A stretch of DNA of 64,000 nt from Asticcacaulis sp. EMRT-3 (GCF_030027245.1 NZ_JASERT010000001.1:1473501-1537500), one strand, 5' to 3'. Positions 25,680-34,111 are shown, numbered from the stretch's first letter. The notes: generated by a model from the sequence alone, not told the origin. Numbers and translations: made by a program.

Positions 25680-26648
25680 TCAGCGCGCCACCAACCGCCG
25701 CAAGGCGCGCGCCAGCCGGTTCATCGAACGGATTTTGTCACCCCAGGACAAGGCGATCAGCGGGCCCAGATCGGTCTTGTTGACATCAACGATATAGATG
25801 CGGCCGTCGGAGCGGTCGCGCAATATGTCGAGCCCGCCCCAGTCCAGCCCCATGCGTGCGGTAAATTGCCGGATCAGGGCCTGTTCCTTCGGCGTATAGG
25901 TCTGGGCCATATCGGCCAGATAGGCGCGGCGATTATGGATCGAAAACCGGCCCTGCGGCGTTTTCACTTTGACCCAGACCAACACGGCCTCGCCACCGGC
26001 GCAGGGCGTGCGCAGATCATGGCAGCAACCTTCGTCATCGCGTGTATCGATGAGGCGCTGATACACAAAACCGGGACGCGGCGCACAGGGCGCCGTGATA
26101 ACGCGCCCGCCATGAACGCCGTTTGTCTCAGGCTTCTCGACAATCTCGCCCTGCGCTGTCAGCGGATCGAGCGCCAGCGGATAGCCGAACACATCTTTGA
26201 AAACCTGAGCGACATGGCTCTTGGAGATATTGGTACATGTGGCATTGAGGCTGGTCATGGCGGGAAAGGCCTGAGGCCCGCCTATCGTGCTGTCATCAAA
26301 ATAGACGCAAGCATCGGCATTCCCGGCGCTTGTCGCCAGATCAATGCCACCCCACATAGCTGCCCCGCGTAACAGATACCAGGCGCGCGGACGATCAGGC
26401 GCAAACCACAGACGCGGGCGCGGGCGACCGTTCAGGCGCGTGGCGAAGGACATGATATTCAGCAGTCCCAGATAGATGGCCCAATTGAAAATTTCATTCA
26501 GAACCGGGCCATTCAGGCGAACTTCGATTCCGGTCTTGCGGATCACAATGCGTCCGTCGCGCCATATGAAGTCATTCAGCCAGGTTTTATGCGGCGCGGA
26601 TGGGGCTTCAGGCGGCGCATCACGCATCAGGGCTTCAGCAGGCGGCAT
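25680..26648 (-). CDS. ATP-grasp-like protein of unknown substrate
   Basis: The 322-residue protein has no signal or membrane helix. The middle holds a lysine-rich nucleotide-type segment (GEIVEKPETNGVHGG). The end has a metal-site pattern typical of ATP-grasp ligases (GLDWGGLDILRDRSDGRIYIVDVNKTD), with a D and N spaced as magnesium ligands. ATP-grasp enzymes join a carboxylate to an amine. The N-terminal 150 residues match nothing recognised. It lies 105 bp upstream of the GntA-like gene on the same strand, so a shared biosynthetic role is possible. A GGAGAGG site precedes the ATG. Confidence 0.6.
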   Translation of the reverse strand: MPPAEALMRDAPPEAPSAPHKTWLNDFIWRDGRIVIRKTGIEVRLNGPVLNEIFNWAIYLGLLNIMSFATRLNGRPRPRLWFAPDRPRAWYLLRGAAMWGGIDLATSAGNADACVYFDDSTIGGPQAFPAMTSLNATCTNISKSHVAQVFKDVFGYPLALDPLTAQGEIVEKPETNGVHGGRVITAPCAPRPGFVYQRLIDTRDDEGCCHDLRTPCAGGEAVLVWVKVKTPQGRFSIHNRRAYLADMAQTYTPKEQALIRQFTARMGLDWGGLDILRDRSDGRIYIVDVNKTDLGPLIALSWGDKIRSMNRLARALRRLVAR

Positions 26649-26769
26649 CGCCTCTCCAACTGTCGCCTTATGTCCGCGACCGGAAGGACATTATCCACAT
26701 TGCCATAAGTGACGGATGGCGAATGCGCCGCCCAATATCAGGGCATGGTAAAGACCTGCCGCCTGCTGT

Positions 26770-27714
26770 CTACTCGAACAAGGTGGCCAGACCCGACAAT
26801 TCCATATCGGCTGCCAGGGTGCGAAACACCGGAATTTCGCGCACATAGGCGGCGCGCGGCCCCTTATCGAGATAGTGGCGGCAGAACAGCTCGGTATCGA
26901 ACTGATCACCGATCATATCCAGCAAAGCGCCGGTCAGATACACCCCGCCGCTGGCCCCCATGATCAGGGCGACATCTCCGGCCATGCCCGCCAGAAAGCC
27001 GGTCATGATATCGAGGGTTTCACGCGCCGTGGCCTCACCTCTGCGGGCGGCATCAAGGATGGCGGCGGGCGTCATATCGGGCGCGGGCCGCCCTTCCAGA
27101 CGGTGCAGGGCCTGCCAGATGGCTTTCAGCCCGGCCACTGAAATGCACGATTCGCGCGACACATAACCTGTCTGCGCACGAACCGCCTCGATAATGCGCC
27201 ATTCGCGCTCGGTCTTAACCGGCATATCGGAATGGCCGCCTTCACCATGCAGGGCCGTCCAGCCGCCGAAGCCGTCCGATACCAGAGCCGCCAGACCCAG
27301 ACCGTGATGCGGCCCCATCACGACGAGCGCATGTTCATCATTGACCTCGCCGCCGCTGATCTGCTGTCTTTCATCACGGCGCAGGCGCGGCACGGCCAGG
27401 GCGCGCGCCACAAAATTATTGAGAAAATTAACGCGCTGTATGCCCAGCAGTTCGCGCATCATATCGCGGTCGATACGAAAATCGACCCCGACCAGATGCA
27501 GATCGCCTTTCTGTTCCCAGCCGCGCGCCGAAACGGCCGCCGCCATCAGTTCAGGATCGCCCTGCCCGGCGAGCCATGCCTTGACGGCGCTGGCGAAATC
27601 CGCCCAATTGGCGGCTTGAAAACGTTCTACGGTTTCCGGTCGCCGCCCCGGCACCGCCAGCGCCAAAGCTATATCCGGCGCTTGTGACAGGTCGCACAAA
27701 AGTGCCAATGTCAT
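26770..27714 (-). CDS. Glucokinase-family protein lacking catalytic residues (probable pseudokinase)
   Basis: The 314-residue sequence aligns along its length with bacterial glucokinase (Glk): LHGEGGHSDMP, SRESCISVAGLKAIW, GASGGVYLTGALL and IPVFRTL. Key positions are changed. The first phosphate loop (DxGGTN) reads DLSQAPD. The catalytic Asp after the conserved Asn is N100 (FLNNF, E. coli INDF). GAGTGLG reads GPHHGLG. The glucose-binding Glu residues in EGGH and SRES remain. It may bind glucose without phosphorylating it, acting as a sensor or scaffold; that role is inference. It is 121 bp upstream of the ATP-grasp-like gene. Confidence 0.75.
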   Translation of the reverse strand: MTLALLCDLSQAPDIALALAVPGRRPETVERFQAANWADFASAVKAWLAGQGDPELMAAAVSARGWEQKGDLHLVGVDFRIDRDMMRELLGIQRVNFLNNFVARALAVPRLRRDERQQISGGEVNDEHALVVMGPHHGLGLAALVSDGFGGWTALHGEGGHSDMPVKTEREWRIIEAVRAQTGYVSRESCISVAGLKAIWQALHRLEGRPAPDMTPAAILDAARRGEATARETLDIMTGFLAGMAGDVALIMGASGGVYLTGALLDMIGDQFDTELFCRHYLDKGPRAAYVREIPVFRTLAADMELSGLATLFE

Positions 27715-27816
27715 GGTTCACTCCCAACACGCGGCTTTTGTTTTATGTGCCGCTTGCCATCATCCTCCCCCGATTGTCATAATAATTTGCAAATCAAATA
27801 TCGTTTCAGGCCCTCT

Positions 27817-28623
27817 ATGGACAATTCCCCCGCCCTCTGGCGTCTGCCTGCCCACGGCCGCGACGGCAGCAAATACGACCGCGGCCATTGCGTGGTGCTG
27901 GGCGGTTCGGTGAGCCACACCGGCGCGGCGCGGCTGGCGGCGCGCGCGGCCTTACGCATCGGGGCGGGCCTCGTCACTGTGGCCTGTGATCCGGCCAGCC
28001 TGATCGTTTACGCCACGGCGCTGGAAGCGGTGATGACGAAGGTGGTGAAGGATGCTGCGGCCTTTGCCGCCCTGCTGGAGGACGCGCGCATCACCTCGCT
28101 GGTGCTGGGCCCGGCGGCGGGCGTCAATGACCGCACGAAGGCGATGGTGCTGGCGGCGCTGCAAACAGGCAAGGCCTGTGTGCTCGACGCCGACGCCCTG
28201 ACGGTTTTCCGCGAGGCGCCGCAGGCGCTTTTCGCGGCCATAGAGGGTGAAGTCTTGCTCACCCCCCACGAAGGTGAGTTCAAACGGCTGTTCGGTGAGG
28301 TGACGGACCGTGAGGCCGATGCGATGCGCGCCGCGAAAACATCCGGCGCGGTGGTGTTGCTGAAGGGGGCCGACACGGTGATCGCCGCCCCCGATGGCCG
28401 ACTGGTGATCAACCGCGACGCACCGTCAAGCCTGGCCACAGCCGGTTCGGGCGATGTGCTGTCGGGGCTGGCGGGCGGGCTGCTGGCCCAGGGCATGACG
28501 GCCTTCGACGCGGCCTGCGCCGCCGCCTTCATTCACGCCGAAGCGGCCCGCCTGTTCGGCCCCGGCCTGATCTCCGAAGATTTGAGTGAAAAGGTGCCCG
28601 AAGTCCTGCGCAAACTCAGATAA
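27817..28623 (+). CDS. nnrD: ADP-dependent NAD(P)H-hydrate dehydratase
   Basis: The 268-residue ribokinase-fold enzyme repairs hydrated NADH and NADPH. Landmarks are the HCVVLGGS start, [21 protein letters not shown], the [12 protein letters not shown] motif and the nucleotide-site [16 protein letters not shown] near the end. It lacks the NnrE epimerase domain that many bacteria fuse at the N-terminus. The ATG at 27817 is chosen to fit the family start, although the ribosome site is weak. Its stop overlaps the convergent msrA gene by eight bases. Confidence 0.9.
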   Translation: MDNSPALWRLPAHGRDGSKYDRGHCVVLGGSVSHTGAARLAARAALRIGAGLVTVACDPASLIVYATALEAVMTKVVKDAAAFAALLEDARITSLVLGPAAGVNDRTKAMVLAALQTGKACVLDADALTVFREAPQALFAAIEGEVLLTPHEGEFKRLFGEVTDREADAMRAAKTSGAVVLLKGADTVIAAPDGRLVINRDAPSSLATAGSGDVLSGLAGGLLAQGMTAFDAACAAAFIHAEAARLFGPGLISEDLSEKVPEVLRKLR

Positions 28624-29254
28624 CGCAGACCGCGCCCGTGCCCTTCATAGCGCAATATCCGCCAGGATTCTTGTCGAGATAGCCCTGATGATAGCCCTCG
28701 GCAAAGTAAAACAGCGGCTGGCTGGCGGCGGGGACGATCTCGGTGGTGATCGGCCCCATGCCTTTTGCGCTGAGCGCCTTCTGGAATTCGGCGGCACTGG
28801 TCATGGCGGCCTCATACTGCGCATCGGTGGATGGATAGATGGCCGAGCGGTATTGTGTGCCGATGTCATTGCCCTGACGATGGCCCTGCGTGGGATCGTG
28901 ATTCTCCCAAAACACCTTCAGGAGTTGGCCAAAGCTGATTTTCTGCGGATCATGGACCACCAGCACGCCTTCGGTGTGGCCGGTGCGGCCGGAGCAAACC
29001 TCCTCATAGGTCGGGTTGGGCGTATAACCGCCCACATAACCGGCGGCGGTGACATAAACCCCTGGCTGCTGCCAGAACTTGCGCTCCACGCCCCAGAAAC
29101 AGCCCATAGCGAAGACCACGCTCTCCATACCCGCCGGATAAGGCCCTTTCAGCGGCCTGTGCAGCACCGTATGTTGCGCATCGGTGGCGAGCGGGTCGGG
29201 CCGTCCCGGCAGGGCGTCGGCAGGGGCAATCATCTCGGCTTTGCGACCAAACAT
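28616..29254 (-). CDS. msrA: Peptide-methionine (S)-S-oxide reductase MsrA
   Basis: The 212-residue protein carries the MsrA active-site motif GCFWG with nucleophile C52, then [27 protein letters not shown] and HQGYLDKNP, with a resolving-type cysteine in GGYCAMKG near the end. It reduces the S-form of methionine sulfoxide in proteins, using thioredoxin. About 40 residues precede the conserved core, more than the cytosolic minimum, without a clear signal peptide. The ATG at 29254 has AAGGT upstream. Confidence 0.92.
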   Translation of the reverse strand: MFGRKAEMIAPADALPGRPDPLATDAQHTVLHRPLKGPYPAGMESVVFAMGCFWGVERKFWQQPGVYVTAAGYVGGYTPNPTYEEVCSGRTGHTEGVLVVHDPQKISFGQLLKVFWENHDPTQGHRQGNDIGTQYRSAIYPSTDAQYEAAMTSAAEFQKALSAKGMGPITTEIVPAASQPLFYFAEGYHQGYLDKNPGGYCAMKGTGAVCVI

Positions 29255-29419
29255 GGTTTTGACCTTATCAATCTGGCGGATGGGAAGCGTAACTACGCCT
29301 TTGCCCCTCATATGGTTACAAAAAAAGCGTGTTGAAGAGGCCGATGAGGGATTGCGTCTTCGTGCGGCATGGGTATAAAGACCGCCTTCCGACAGGCGGC
29401 CAGTACGCCCGTAGTGAAT

Positions 29420-29509
29420 GGACAGGTGGCGGAGTGGTCGATCGCGCACGCTTGGAAAGCGTGTGTACGTGCAAGCGTACCGAGGGTTCGAATCCCTCCC
29501 TGTCCGCCA
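29420..29509 (+). tRNA. tRNA-Ser (anticodon GGA)
   Basis: A 90-nt class II tRNA. The acceptor stem GGACAGG/CCTGTCC, the D-arm, anticodon loop CTTGGAAAG (GGA), the long variable arm (GTACGTGCAAGCGTAC region) and the T-arm GAGGGTTCGAATCCCTC are visible, with encoded CCA at 29507-29509. It reads UCC and UCU codons. Confidence 0.95.
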
Positions 29510-29763
29510 CTTTATAGCCCTCAAACCCGTTTTACACAAGGCGATGGCGATTTCCGAATCGCTTCGTACCCCCAAACTGACCCCAGAATAATATTCTAGC
29601 CAGTCTGGCTGGTCATGCACGAAGAAGTGCGCAGCCATGCCCGCATCCGCCGCGTTGCCGATGCTTTGTCCGAACGCCTGTCCGACTGGCTGAACACGCA
29701 TTGACCTGGCCGCCGGAAGTGTCCACCATGACGGACGCGGCTGGGATCAGCACACCGGAGATC
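29510..29763. other. Intergenic region after tRNA-Ser
   Basis: No gene is supported. A 29-codon frame at 29615-29704 (start [10 protein letters not shown], end DWLNTH) has coding-like composition and could be the tail of a decayed gene, but has no clear ribosome site. No integrase or attachment-site repeat of the tRNA end was found. Confidence 0.4.
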
Positions 29764-30537
29764 ATGATGAACCTGCACAGGACATGGGCCGCGAACACTC
29801 TTGCCGGACTGGCCATGTTCGGGCTGTCCGCCTGCCAGGCCGCCAAGACAGATGCGCCACAAAACGCCGCTTCCAGCGCAAGTCCTGAGGCCAGCGAGGT
29901 TACATCCGCCCCCGCTAGCCTGTCGGCATCCTCCTCCAGCCTGTCCGCCCTGTCCCTGTCGCCGTCCGCCGGGCCCATTTCCTGTGCGGCCGAGATCGGT
30001 AAGGCCGCCGCCGAAAAGCGTGCGCACATCTGCCGCTCGGTGTCGCCCGCCACCCATCCGCCGTGCAATGCCGCCAATAGCTGCGCGATGATCGATAACG
30101 AAATCGCCCGTAGCTGCGCCCTGTTCGCTGATAAGGCCCCGGCCGATTGCCAGCCTGCGCCCAAGAGCCAGGCCGCCGCCGTGGCGGTGGTGAAACGTTA
30201 TTATGCCGCCCTCAATGCCCGCGATTACGCCACGGCCTGGCAGCAATGGGGCGATAATGGCCCGCCCAACCAGAGCCTCAGCAAATTCGCCGCAGGCTTT
30301 GCCCATACGCGCTCCACCCAGGTCACCATCGGCCAGCTCGAACCCGCCGAGGGCGGCGCGGGTTCGATCTACCAGACGGTGCCCGTGACGGTCGAGGCCA
30401 CACTCGACAACGGCCAGAGCCAGCGTTTTACCGGCGACTATATCGTGCGGCGCGTCAATGGCGTCGATGGTGCCACGCCTGCACAACTGCGCTGGCATAT
30501 TGACATGGCCCATCTGAAGGCCGCGCCCACTGGCTAG
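29764..30537 (+). CDS. Predicted lipoprotein with Cys-rich and NTF2-like regions
   Basis: The 257-residue protein has a lipoprotein signal (AMFGLSAC, C24 from the first ATG). A Ser/Ala-rich linker follows. The Cys-rich section (CAAEIG, CRS, PPC, NSCAMIDNEIARSCALF, ADC) recalls LprI-like disulfide domains. The C-terminal half (VVKRYYAALNARDYATAWQQWG) looks like an NTF2/SnoaL-type fold. GGAG precedes a pair of adjacent ATGs (29764, 29767). Function is unknown; it should sit in the envelope. Its stop overlaps the convergent flavoprotein gene by four bases. Confidence 0.7.
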   Translation: MMNLHRTWAANTLAGLAMFGLSACQAAKTDAPQNAASSASPEASEVTSAPASLSASSSSLSALSLSPSAGPISCAAEIGKAAAEKRAHICRSVSPATHPPCNAANSCAMIDNEIARSCALFADKAPADCQPAPKSQAAAVAVVKRYYAALNARDYATAWQQWGDNGPPNQSLSKFAAGFAHTRSTQVTIGQLEPAEGGAGSIYQTVPVTVEATLDNGQSQRFTGDYIVRRVNGVDGATPAQLRWHIDMAHLKAAPTG

Positions 30538-31682
30538 GCCAGTATGGCGCGGGCGGCCACCACGGCGGTCGAGAAACAGGCCTGCAACAGATAGCCGCCG
30601 GTGGGGGCTTCCCAGTCGAGCATTTCGCCGACGCAATAGACGCCGGGCAGGGCGTTCAGCTCGAAATGGTTCGTCAGGCTGTCGAAAGCCACGCCGCCCG
30701 CGCTCGAAATGGCGCGCTCCAGCCCCTGCATAGCGGTCAGGCGCACCGTGACGGCCTTGGCATCAGTAGCGCCGGTTTCAAACATCAGGGCGATGGCGGC
30801 GGGGCTCAGGCCCAGCGCCTTGCGCAGGCGATTGCTGTGGCTGTCCTTGGGCGAGGCGCGGCCCAGCTTCGAGATCACCTGACCGGCACTGAGATCAGGC
30901 TTGAGATCGATCAGCAGGTCGGCGTGGCCGTGACGCGCGATGGCCTCACGCAAAGACCCGCTCAAGGCATAGACGGCCCCGCCTTCCAGTCCAAAGCGCG
31001 TCAGCATCAATTCGCCCCTGAGGGTGCGCCCGTCAAAGGTGACGGCGATGGTTTTGAGCGGCTGACCGGCGAAACGCTGCATCCCCTCAGACCAGCCGAC
31101 CGAAAAACCGGCATTGGCGGGCTGAAAAGGCGCGACCATCACGCCGCGATCACGCAGCAGCCCCGCCCAGCCGCCATCGCCGCCCAAGCGCGGCCAACTG
31201 GCCCCGCCGAGCGCCAGTACGGTGGCATCTGCCACCACAGCCGCGCCATTGATCAGCAGGCGGCCCTGATCGTCCCAGCCCTGCCAGTCGCTGCGCATCT
31301 TAAGCCTGACGCCTTGCGCCTCCAGCCGCTGCAACCAGGCGCGCAACAGGGGTGAGGCCTTCATCGCCTTTGGGAAGACGCGCCCCGAACTGCCGGTGAA
31401 GGTCTGCGCGCCTAAGCCATCGGCCCAGGCGCGCAGGGCTGAGGGCGGGAAGGCTTCGAGGGCCGGACGCAGATGGGGCTTGCGTTTGCCATAGCGCGTG
31501 ACGAAGCGCTCAAAGGCTTCGGAATGGGTCAGGTTAAGCCCGCCGCGCCCGGCCATCAGGAACTTGCGCGCCGGTGACGGCATTCGGTCATAGACCGTGA
31601 CCCGGCAGCCAGAGGCGCTTAAAATCTCGGCCGCCATGAGCCCAGAAGGCCCGGCACCGATAATAGCGATGGTCTTGTTCAT
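30534..31682 (-). CDS. NAD(P)/FAD-dependent oxidoreductase, TIGR03862/HI0933-like
   Basis: The 382-residue flavoprotein begins with the FAD dinucleotide loop IIGAGPSGLMAAE and has the family's KFLMAGRGGLNLTHSE segment, LALGGASWPRLGGDG, and a C-terminal FAD contact (GVYCVGEMLDWEAPTGGYLLQ). It belongs to the HI0933/BaiN superfamily; the TIGR03862 branch has no known substrate. It is cytosolic and stands alone, facing the lipoprotein gene. Confidence 0.88.
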   Translation of the reverse strand: MNKTIAIIGAGPSGLMAAEILSASGCRVTVYDRMPSPARKFLMAGRGGLNLTHSEAFERFVTRYGKRKPHLRPALEAFPPSALRAWADGLGAQTFTGSSGRVFPKAMKASPLLRAWLQRLEAQGVRLKMRSDWQGWDDQGRLLINGAAVVADATVLALGGASWPRLGGDGGWAGLLRDRGVMVAPFQPANAGFSVGWSEGMQRFAGQPLKTIAVTFDGRTLRGELMLTRFGLEGGAVYALSGSLREAIARHGHADLLIDLKPDLSAGQVISKLGRASPKDSHSNRLRKALGLSPAAIALMFETGATDAKAVTVRLTAMQGLERAISSAGGVAFDSLTNHFELNALPGVYCVGEMLDWEAPTGGYLLQACFSTAVVAARAILA

Positions 31683-31825
31683 GCCGCGCTCAATAACCTT
31701 TTCAAGGTGTCATGACTACAGGCCCTGATGTTTTTGACCCTTGCGCCTCATTGAATCCTTATGCGGTATCACGGAAGCTGTGAACTCATGGCGAGCGGAC
31801 GCCATTTCCACGAAAGGGATAAAAC

Positions 31826-31954
31826 ATGAAGCGCATCATTCTCGTTTCCATCATGGCCATGCTGCCTTTGCTCGCTGCCTGCCACACGGTTCAGGGCGCA
31901 GGCAAGGACATCAGCGCTGTTGGTCATGGCGTGACCGAAACCGGCGAACAATAG
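31826..31954 (+). CDS. Entericidin-like small lipoprotein, copy 1
   Basis: A 42-residue lipoprotein with the signal MKRIILVSIMAMLPLLAAC (C19), then HTVQGAGKDISAVGHG. The pattern N/HTV-x-G-x-G-x-D-I-x-x-x-G is that of entericidin A/B, whose mature peptides sit in the membrane and influence bacteriolysis. AAAGG lies upstream. A terminator follows at once, so it is its own unit. A near-identical copy lies 141 bp downstream. Confidence 0.85.
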   Translation: MKRIILVSIMAMLPLLAACHTVQGAGKDISAVGHGVTETGEQ

Positions 31955-31970
31955 ATTTTTCTTCGCTGAC

Positions 31971-32007
31971 AAAAAGACGCCGTGGCCACAGGCTGCGGCG
32001 TCTTTTT
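31971..32007 (+). terminator. Rho-independent terminator after first entericidin gene
   Basis: Stem AAAAAGACGCCG/CGGCGTCTTTTT (12 bp) with a 13-nt loop, ending in a T-run, 16 nt after the stop codon. Confidence 0.85.
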
Positions 32008-32095
32008 GCTGTCTTGCCACAGGCCGGGCTTAAGCCTAGACATACCGTCATCGGAGATGAGTCTCCGCTCATTGTCTTCGTCCGGGAAAGCCACC

Positions 32096-32221
32096 ATGAA
32101 ACGCATCGTCATCGTCTCGCTTCTGGCCATGATTCCGCTGCTCGCCGCCTGCCATACCGTGCAGGGCGTGGGGCAGGACATCACCGCCGTCGGCAAGGGC
32201 ATGGAACGCGCCACGCATTAA
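32096..32221 (+). CDS. Entericidin-like small lipoprotein, copy 2
   Basis: A 41-residue lipoprotein nearly parallel to copy 1: signal MKRIVIVSLLAMIPLLAAC (C19), then HTVQGVGQDITAVGKG. The two differ mainly after the glycine motif, where copy 1 ends acidic (TETGEQ) and copy 2 ends basic (MERATH). This recalls the antidote/toxin split of entericidin A and B, but which copy plays which part cannot be told. GGGAAAG precedes the ATG. Confidence 0.83.
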   Translation: MKRIVIVSLLAMIPLLAACHTVQGVGQDITAVGKGMERATH

Positions 32222-32265
32222 AAACCCGGACAGGGCGGGGCCGGGGGATCGCTTAAAGGATCGCC

Positions 32266-32523
32266 ATGAGCTTTACGCGCTTCATAAGCTGGGTCGCTGA
32301 AAAGCTGATCGAACTGGTGCTGGCGGCGGCCCTGCTGCTGGTCGTGAAGTTTGCGCTGCCGCAGGAGGGGACCAGCTATGGCTCGCCCGCCGCCTTTCTG
32401 GCCGGGCTGCGTGACGCCTGGGCGGCCAATAGCGATGAGGCGGCCTTTCTGACCCACAGCTTTTTCGGCGGCCAGTGGTGGCGCTATGGCCTGCATGTCA
32501 TGGCGGCGCGCTATGGGTGGTGA
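32266..32523 (+). CDS. Small membrane protein, possible first half of a split gene
   Basis: An 85-residue frame with one membrane helix (about 16-32) and a C-terminal aromatic stretch (FFGGQWWRYGLHV). No family is recognised. AAAGGA precedes the ATG. The stop TGA overlaps a GTG of the next frame (GTGA at 32520-32523). A one-base frame change near 32515-32517 would fuse it to the next frame into one membrane protein of roughly 190 residues, so this may be two coupled genes or one frameshifted gene. Confidence 0.55.
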   Translation: MSFTRFISWVAEKLIELVLAAALLLVVKFALPQEGTSYGSPAAFLAGLRDAWAANSDEAAFLTHSFFGGQWWRYGLHVMAARYGW

Positions 32524-32843
32524 TCGATTATTTTTACGTGGCGGCGCTGTATGGCCTGTTATCGCTATGGGCGCGGCTGGTCAGCGGTGCCGATTACCGT
32601 CGCCATGCCCTGATGGCCTTTGCGGCGGCCTTCATCCTGTTTTGTTTGAGATTTATCCCCGTTTATGACGCGCAAAATCTGCGTCTGGCCGTGGCCCTGC
32701 TGGCGGGTGGACTGCTGGTGTCTGCATTAAGCGCGGCGCTCGGCCAGGCGATCTGGCGCGGCCTGCGACCCGATGAGCCACCGCCACGCCCACGCAAGAG
32801 CGCTGCGTCAACCGGCCGTACACGGCTGCATTTCAGCGAATAA
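32520..32843 (+). CDS. Small multi-helix membrane protein, possible second half of a split gene
   Basis: From the GTG at 32520 the frame gives 107 residues with three hydrophobic segments (YFYVAALYGLLSLWARL, ALMAFAAAFILFCLRF and LAVALLAGGLLVSALSAAL) and a Pro/Arg-rich cytosolic tail. An earlier GTG at 32475 is also in frame. There is no good ribosome site, so it depends on coupling to the upstream frame or belongs to the same gene. No function is recognised. Confidence 0.5.
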   Translation: MIDYFYVAALYGLLSLWARLVSGADYRRHALMAFAAAFILFCLRFIPVYDAQNLRLAVALLAGGLLVSALSAALGQAIWRGLRPDEPPPRPRKSAASTGRTRLHFSE

Positions 32844-32968
32844 ACGGGTTGCGTCGCCACAAAAGCATGGAATCGCAATGGGTATGACCTGACCGGACAA
32901 TGGCTTTCTTATCATAGCCACGTTTTTATAGGCCTTCATCCGGTCTATGACATGAAAAGGACAGCGAT

Positions 32969-33139
32969 ATGCCGACAACACACGATCCGAGGGGCGGTTC
33001 CAGGGGACGCCGCCGTCTTCTGCTCATCGTGGTGACGATTGCGGTATTGGCCGTGATCGGTGGTCTGGCGATCATGATCGTCACGCCTGCCGCCATGCAT
33101 GGCGAAAGGGTCAATTCCGCCGTCATCCAGAGTCAATGA
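32969..33139 (+). CDS. 56-residue single-helix membrane protein
   Basis: A short frame with AAAAGG 8 nt before the ATG. The N-terminus is basic (RGGSRGRRR), followed by one membrane helix (LLLIVVTIAVLAVIGGLAIMIV) and a short tail. The charge pattern predicts the N-terminus in the cytosol. No family is recognised. It ends 8 bp before the TA flanking the IS630 element. Confidence 0.6.
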   Translation: MPTTHDPRGGSRGRRRLLLIVVTIAVLAVIGGLAIMIVTPAAMHGERVNSAVIQSQ

Positions 33140-33168
33140 TTGCGCTCTAGACTCTTTTGTGATTAGGT

Positions 33169-33789
33169 TTACGCATACCCTGAGTTTCTGAGATAATTGG
33201 CACATTCTTGTTGAGAGAAGAGGTCGAGCAACTTGCCGATCCTGTTCCACAGTGTTTCGACCGTGCGTTCGGCGGCTTTTCGCAAGAGGGTTTTGAGCTT
33301 GGCGAAGACCTGTTCGATAGGGTTGAGATCAGGCGAGTAAGGCGGCAGGAACAGCAGGTGGACTTTGGCCTTGCGGAAGGCGCTTCGCACCGCCTTGCCT
33401 TTATGGCTTCCCAGATTGTCGAGGATAACAATGTCACCAGGTGAAAGCGTCGGGATCAAAACCTGCTCGACATAGGCTTTGAAGATGTCGCCATTGATGG
33501 CGCCATCGACGACGAAAGGTGCGTCGATGCGGTTGTGGCGCAAGGCGGCAAGGAAAGTGGTGGTTTTCCAGTGACCGAAGGGCGCTTTGGCCCGTAGCCG
33601 CCGACCTTTGCGGCATCGGCCGTGGGTGCGGGTCATGTTGGTCTTGGCCCAGGTTTCATCGATGAAGACAAGCCGCCTGGGATCAAGCCGGTTCTGATAC
33701 TTGCGCCAACGTTCCCGTTTGCGCGCCACATCCGGCCGATCCTGCTCGCTGGGCAGCACGCTTTTTTTTGAAGCTGATCCCTTCTTCAC
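33169..33789 (-). CDS. IS630 transposase, catalytic part (orfB)
   Basis: This frame encodes the DDE catalytic domain: first Asp in VFIDETWAKTNM, second in IVILDNLGSHKG, and Glu in PDLNPIEQVFAKLK. It is in a different frame from orfA and overlaps it. Conserved sequence passes from one frame to the other at an A8 run (33762-33769 on this strand). Loss of one A, by slippage or in an ancestral form, would yield FKKSVLPSEQ and a single full transposase. Confidence 0.85.
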   Translation of the reverse strand: MKKGSASKKSVLPSEQDRPDVARKRERWRKYQNRLDPRRLVFIDETWAKTNMTRTHGRCRKGRRLRAKAPFGHWKTTTFLAALRHNRIDAPFVVDGAINGDIFKAYVEQVLIPTLSPGDIVILDNLGSHKGKAVRSAFRKAKVHLLFLPPYSPDLNPIEQVFAKLKTLLRKAAERTVETLWNRIGKLLDLFSQQECANYLRNSGYA

Positions 33790-34111
33790 GAAAGAAACGC
33801 GACAGCATACCGGTGTCCACCTTCACGCCGCGCTCGGCCAAAAGCTGGTCGCACAGCGCCTGTAAGGTAAGGTCAGCCACCTCGTCGATCCGGCGCAAAA
33901 GCCAGACACGTTCCGGCTTTACCTTCGAGGGACGGTGCCCGCCCGTGCCAGCAGGGCGACGGTCAGCCAAACGCTCATAACGCTGCAACCATTTAACAGC
34001 CGAAGCGTCACTCACGCCAAAATGTCGGGCGGCGGCACGCCGGCTCAAACCTTTATGCAAAACAGCGTTGATTACACGGTCACGCAAATCCTGAGAATAA
34101 GCCTTCGCCAT
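33683..34111 (-). CDS. IS630 transposase, DNA-binding part (orfA)
   Basis: 142 residues with the N-terminal helix-turn-helix of IS630 transposases (SRRAAARHFGVSDASAVKWLQRY) and a second winged-helix region, ending in FREEGISFKKK where the family continues into the catalytic domain. After the A8 run this frame reads non-family sequence. It would bind the IS ends; transposition needs the fused product. Confidence 0.83.
   Translation of the reverse strand: MAKAYSQDLRDRVINAVLHKGLSRRAAARHFGVSDASAVKWLQRYERLADRRPAGTGGHRPSKVKPERVWLLRRIDEVADLTLQALCDQLLAERGVKVDTGMLSRFFREEGISFKKKRAAQRAGSAGCGAQTGTLAQVSEPA

Noticed and set aside
29420..29763. tRNA-Ser as an integration site for a genomic island
   Set aside because: No integrase and no direct repeat of the tRNA 3' end were found.
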